Source: Pontiellaceae bacterium B12227 (GTDB lineage: Bacteria > Verrucomicrobiota > Kiritimatiellia > Kiritimatiellales > Pontiellaceae). Taken from it: a stretch of 64,000 bases of DNA. Numbering within the stretch: position 1 is the stretch's first letter; each line of letters starts with the position of its first letter. A program made the translations under genes and the position numbers. Shown piece after piece: positions 60,630 through 64,000 of the stretch. The notes beneath the pieces were generated by a model. It did not search any database. It saw only the letters and a program-made list of their open reading frames with translations, and was not told the origin of the DNA. The stretch is taken from contig JAROAZ010000028.1 in the NCBI GenBank assembly GCA_029432775.1, positions 20,888 through 84,887 on the forward strand, read 5' to 3'.

Positions 60630-63428
60630 TTACGGAATCCTAACCTCCACCCTGTAGAATGCTGCGAGATTAGTGGCGGAGGGATCGGCGAGGAAGTCCT
60701 CGCCACCACTGCCCATGATGCCGGTCTGGGTGGGGACGTTGATCCATCCGCCTTCCGCGAGGTTGGTGCAGGTTTGCAGGCTGTATTGCCGGGAGGCGGA
60801 GGTCGGGAACCGGAGCGTCACGGGCGGTGTGAGATCCATGGCGGTGATGCGGAACCAGTCGCTACCGTCGAGCGGATCGGTGTCGGAAATGAATTCCTGA
60901 TAGTCGGAGGCAGGGTCGCCGTCGCTATGGGGGGTGATGGGGCTGGTGCCGAGCACGACGAGCTCGTGTCCGTCGGTGAGTCCATCGGCATCGGAGTCGG
61001 CGGAAAAATTGTAGAATTCATACGCGCCCATGTCGGGCAGGGCGCTACCGTTGCCATCGCCGTCGAGCGGGCGCGGCGTGCCGTCGAGATCATCGACCAT
61101 GCCGGACTGACTGATTCCCGCATCGATGCAGGGGGAGCCGAAGCGGAGGTGCAAGCTTTCGCTTAATTTGGGGTCAACGTCAATGTTGCCCGTTCCCTTG
61201 GGTAAAGGCGTGGTGCAACAATAAAAAAAGTCAGACCAGCCGGCATACCAGTTATCGCCCGAACCCGTTGTCGTGTTGTTGTTCCAAAGAATGCAGTGGT
61301 TCAGCTTGCAGTCGTAGCTTCCGCCTCCGTCGGTACCTGCCGAATTGCCCACGAGCGTGCAGTGGTTCAGCGTGCTTTTATAGTTGCCGCCGCCTTGATT
61401 ACCGGCCGAATTACCCACGAGCGTACAGTGGTTCAATGTGCCCCTGTAGCTCCCGCCTCCCCATATGTAGGCATAATTTCCCGAAAGCGTGCAGTGGTTC
61501 AGCGTGCTTTCGGAGCTCCCGCCGCCTTTGCGGGAGGCCGAATTGCCTGAGAGTGTGCAGTGGTTCAGTGTGCCGTAGTAGCTCCCGCCGCCGTCGGAGT
61601 CGGCCGAATTGCCCGATAGCGTGCAGTCGGTCAGCGTGCCTTTGTGGCTCCCTCCGCCGTCTTCATCGGCCGAATTATTCGAAAGTGTGCAATGGGTGAT
61701 GATGGGTGTGGTATCACTACAGTACACGCCACCGCCATTGTTGGCAGGAAAGCTGCCGGTTGCCAGTCCGGCAGTGAGGGTGAAGCCACTCAGGGTACAA
61801 GCGGTGTTGCCAAGGTTGAAGCAGCGGTGCGTGTTTTGACCGTCGACGATGGTAAAATCGGCGCCATACGCGCTTGTGAGCGTAATGGCTTTGTCGACGG
61901 TGATCTGGGTGCCGGGTTGGTAGCGCCCATAGTTGACGAGCACGGTGTTGCCTGCGACGGCGGCATTGACCGCGAGCTGGATGGTGTTGGCCGCTGTTGC
62001 CCATGTGCTATAGGGCCAGATGGAGGCGCCACTGGGGGATACATAGTGAATGGGCGAGTCTCCAATATGTTCGACGTGTACAAACTCATACGCACCGATA
62101 TCGACTGTTGTTCCTGCTAAGCGCGGGTTGCCGTCGAGGTCGGTGGACCAGGTGGCATAGGCATTGTTTCCGGTATCGATGCAGGGGGAATCGGGGAGCA
62201 GATGGTAGTTCCCGGTTGCAACAAAGAGTGGATCGTTGGTGACGCAGTTGTTTCCGACTGCTGGCGTGGTGCAGCAGTGGGCGAACGTTACCGCGTCACC
62301 ATAGCAGTGCCAATTGGGATTTTCGTCTGCGGTATTGCCCCAGAGTATGCAGTTGGAAAGCGTATTACTGCTGTAGCAGGAAGCCCCTCCAGCATCTTTT
62401 CGGGCAGAATTTGAGCTGATGGTGCAGTTATGAAGGGTTCCGCCATTGCTGCTTTTCACACCACCGCCGTAGTCGTAGGCATAATTTGAGCTGATTATGC
62501 AGTTGTTAAGTGTCCCGCCTTCGTCGCAGTACACACCGCCGCCGTAGACGGCTATATTATCCCTGATAGTGCAACCATTTAACGTTCCGCTGTTGTTGCA
62601 GAAAACACCGCCGCCGCCACTAACGAAGTCGTCGACTGCATTTGAACTGATGATACACTTGTTGAGGGTTCCGCCGTAGTAACAGCTGGCCCCACCGCCG
62701 TCGTACATGGCAAAATTCGAACGGATGGTGCAGTTGCTGAGGGTCCCTCCGTAGTAACAGTGGGCCCCGCCACTATAGGTTTCAGACGAATTGGAGTTGA
62801 TGGTGCAACTGGATACGGTGCCCCCGTAATCCAGAAATACTCCGCCGCCGGCCAGGCTTCTGGAAGTATATTCGGCACTGGTGTCCGTGAGGGTGTGGCC
62901 GCCGCTGACGGTGTGGCCGCCGGTGAGAGTGAAGCCTATAAGTTCCGCACCGTTTGTAACATAGGCGCAGCGCACAGCGGAGGCCCCACATGGGCCTGCT
63001 CCGATGATGAATGTGTTATCTTTTCCATGAAGGCTCTGTACGGTTATCGGTTTGGTTAGGGCTACACGGTTGCTCAAGGAATCTATCTCGGTTCCGCCGG
63101 CTGCGTAGATGCCATTATCTACCAGGACGGTGTCGCCGTCTGTTGCTGCATGAATAGCCGCCTGGATCGTGGATGCTGCTGTCGTCCAATTGGTATAAGG
63201 CCAGATGGATGCGCCATTGGTCGAAACATAATGCGTGGGGGATGGGGCGGCGGGTTCTGTGCTGCAGGGCATGCTCTGCGTCATGTTTGCGCTATTCAAT
63301 GCCAGGGGAGCATTGGCCGCTGCTATTTGGTCATTGTGATGGTTGTCGGCATATAGGCCAATAGGGACTGCATGCAGGCAAAGGGTGATCATGGAGAGTA
63401 ATGCAGTGATATTTGATGAAGTTTTCAT
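60630..63428 (-). CDS. Giant secreted right-handed beta-helix protein
   Basis: This 932-residue protein has a signal peptide (about 1-27) and two beta-helix blocks, each introduced by IHYVSPSGASIWPYSTW-type segments (about 68-100 and 455-490). The rungs follow (T)LNxCTxxxNSAxxxGGGxxxx with six near-identical 22-residue copies in the second block. The C-terminus shows DSDADGLTDGHE and a beta-rich tail ending FYRVEVRI, like other secreted proteins here. Such choice-of-anchor or polymorphic outer-membrane-like proteins bind or cut polysaccharides, or are adhesins. No catalytic site is evident. Confidence 0.88.
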   Translation of the reverse strand: MKTSSNITALLSMITLCLHAVPIGLYADNHHNDQIAAANAPLALNSANMTQSMPCSTEPAAPSPTHYVSTNGASIWPYTNWTTAASTIQAAIHAATDGDTVLVDNGIYAAGGTEIDSLSNRVALTKPITVQSLHGKDNTFIIGAGPCGASAVRCAYVTNGAELIGFTLTGGHTVSGGHTLTDTSAEYTSRSLAGGGVFLDYGGTVSSCTINSNSSETYSGGAHCYYGGTLSNCTIRSNFAMYDGGGASCYYGGTLNKCIISSNAVDDFVSGGGGVFCNNSGTLNGCTIRDNIAVYGGGVYCDEGGTLNNCIISSNYAYDYGGGVKSSNGGTLHNCTISSNSARKDAGGASCYSSNTLSNCILWGNTADENPNWHCYGDAVTFAHCCTTPAVGNNCVTNDPLFVATGNYHLLPDSPCIDTGNNAYATWSTDLDGNPRLAGTTVDIGAYEFVHVEHIGDSPIHYVSPSGASIWPYSTWATAANTIQLAVNAAVAGNTVLVNYGRYQPGTQITVDKAITLTSAYGADFTIVDGQNTHRCFNLGNTACTLSGFTLTAGLATGSFPANNGGGVYCSDTTPIITHCTLSNNSADEDGGGSHKGTLTDCTLSGNSADSDGGGSYYGTLNHCTLSGNSASRKGGGSSESTLNHCTLSGNYAYIWGGGSYRGTLNHCTLVGNSAGNQGGGNYKSTLNHCTLVGNSAGTDGGGSYDCKLNHCILWNNNTTTGSGDNWYAGWSDFFYCCTTPLPKGTGNIDVDPKLSESLHLRFGSPCIDAGISQSGMVDDLDGTPRPLDGDGNGSALPDMGAYEFYNFSADSDADGLTDGHELVVLGTSPITPHSDGDPASDYQEFISDTDPLDGSDWFRITAMDLTPPVTLRFPTSASRQYSLQTCTNLAEGGWINVPTQTGIMGSGGEDFLADPSATNLAAFYRVEVRIP
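61291..61686 (-). repeat. Six tandem 66-bp repeats inside beta-helix gene
   Basis: Units of 66 bp start at 61291, 61357, 61423, 61489, 61555 and 61621, each with (A/G)TGCAGTGGTTCA or a close variant. Each encodes 22 residues, one rung of the helix. High DNA identity suggests recent duplication or gene conversion, so the rung number probably varies between strains. Confidence 0.85.
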
Positions 63429-63583
63429 GATATCTCCTTACATTTAACTTCGATTACTTATTCTATATCCGTGTAACAGTGGTAACTATATACGTGTATT
63501 TGGAATATGTACATAATATTCTGTCTAGGCGCCCTGTTTATTAGTCTGACGGAGGGGAGAACCGGCGAGTTTACTACCTGCGG

Positions 63584-64000
63584 TTATATAATCAATTTGC
63601 ACAGATCCTTGAGTCGGTGCGTGATCAGGTAGTCGTGGAAGATCTGGATGAGGCCTTGGCGGGCGAGGGCGGATTTGTAGACTTTGGCAGTGTGGTCGGG
63701 CCCGAAGAGGGTGTAGGCGGTTTGGCGGATGATGCTGTTGGAGGGTTCAGCGGGTAGTTTCTCTAAATTCAGGTCGGCCGATCCGGTGGCGGCCTGAAAT
63801 GGAATCAGGATATTGGTGATGATGGCGTTGGCGCGTGCCTGACCGACGAGGGCGGTTGGATTGCATTGGGTTTTCCAACTGATATGGGTGTTCCAATGGT
63901 TGGAACCGAATTCGGTAAGGCGTTTCCAGTCGTTGGAAATTTCCAATGTCTGGAAGGCGTAGTGGGCGGCGGCCATGAGTCGGCGGACGGGGTGGTTGGC
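63584..64000 (-). CDS. DUF2851 family protein, C-terminal part (runs off window)
   Basis: The frame is open to the window end and encodes the last 138 residues. RPANxP-like NHPVRRLMAAAHYA, then GQARANAIITNILIPF and TAYTLFGPDHTAKVYKSALARQGLIQIFHDYL are typical of the DUF2851 C-terminus. The function of the family is unknown. The 5' part lies beyond 64000. The visible part contains three dispersed palindrome copies within 65 bp. Confidence 0.82.
   Translation of the reverse strand, partial: ANHPVRRLMAAAHYAFQTLEISNDWKRLTEFGSNHWNTHISWKTQCNPTALVGQARANAIITNILIPFQAATGSADLNLEKLPAEPSNSIIRQTAYTLFGPDHTAKVYKSALARQGLIQIFHDYLITHRLKDLCKLII
63891..63955. repeat. Cluster of three dispersed palindromes
   Basis: TTCCAATGGTTGGAA (63891-63905) is exact; TTCCAGTCGTTGGAA (63924-63938) and TTCCAATGTCTGGAA (63941-63955) have one mismatch each. 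All lie within the DUF2851 gene and encode SNHWN, SNDWK and FQTLE, so the DNA word rather than one peptide is kept. Confidence 0.85.

Noticed and set aside
61291..61686. CRISPR array
   Set aside because: The 66-bp units have no unique spacers, stay in frame and encode beta-helix rungs.

Overview
The window reads as a chromosomal segment of a Gram-negative bacterium: it has BamA, lipoproteins, beta-barrel proteins and Sec signal peptides. Its gene style resembles the PVC group and most of all Kiritimatiellota (Pontiella-like). Signs are many secreted sulfatases and glycosidases, secreted proteins ending in a Ca-binding D-x-D-x-D-G segment plus a beta-rich tail, a plant-type UDP-sugar pyrophosphorylase and abundant small structured repeats. 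This placement is inference from family content; no database was searched.

Layout. (1) 1-2789: AT-rich accessory DNA. It holds small orphan genes, an attC-like hairpin of the integron cassette type, a phage/plasmid-type replication initiation gene and a tRNA 3'-end fragment followed by a terminator, which I read as the right edge of an integrated element. (2) 3024-13152: mostly single housekeeping or metabolic genes, namely a HEAT-repeat lipoprotein, initiator tRNA-Met, rpe, a Na+/solute symporter plus iron alcohol dehydrogenase pair, an FmdB zinc ribbon, an ABC-class ATPase with a degenerate P-loop, dtd and argH. (3) 13249-20803: tRNA-Gln, then prs-rplY-pth-rpsF-ssb-rpsR-rplI-dnaB-bamA in one direction.

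(4) 20806-39327: a xylan utilisation locus, the most interesting part. It encodes a GH43 enzyme, a GPH-family sugar symporter, a multidomain secreted GH10 xylanase, a XylR-type regulator (sugar-binding domain plus AraC helix-turn-helix), a secreted protein of unknown function, a GH30-sulfatase fusion, a separate sulfatase and a GH10-sulfatase fusion. Two different xylanase families are each fused to a sulfatase, which points to sulfated (probably algal) xylan as substrate. An 18-nt motif, GTTTCATNANNYCYGATT, occurs five times at the regulator gene and at three putative promoters. In all three promoters a copy ends exactly 19 nt before the -35 box, so this is a strong candidate operator.

(5) 39341-49239: YhcH/EbgC-like protein, ligA, a two-component system whose sensor kinase carries two canonical EF-hand loops outside the membrane, a secreted CE1-like esterase, glutamate dehydrogenase and a UDP-sugar pyrophosphorylase. 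(6) 49354-64000: hemerythrin plus DUF1858 proteins, a Na/phosphate cotransporter, a thioredoxin-like protein, the selenium cluster selD-selU-yedF, a small envelope/heavy-metal operon, an EF-G paralogue, a U32 protease-like protein, a giant beta-helix secreted protein and the 3' part of a DUF2851 gene.

Across the whole window a 15-nt palindrome TTCCAANNNTTGGAA appears 13 times exactly and more than a dozen times with one mismatch, inside genes and between them. Chance would give far less than one exact copy in 64 kb.
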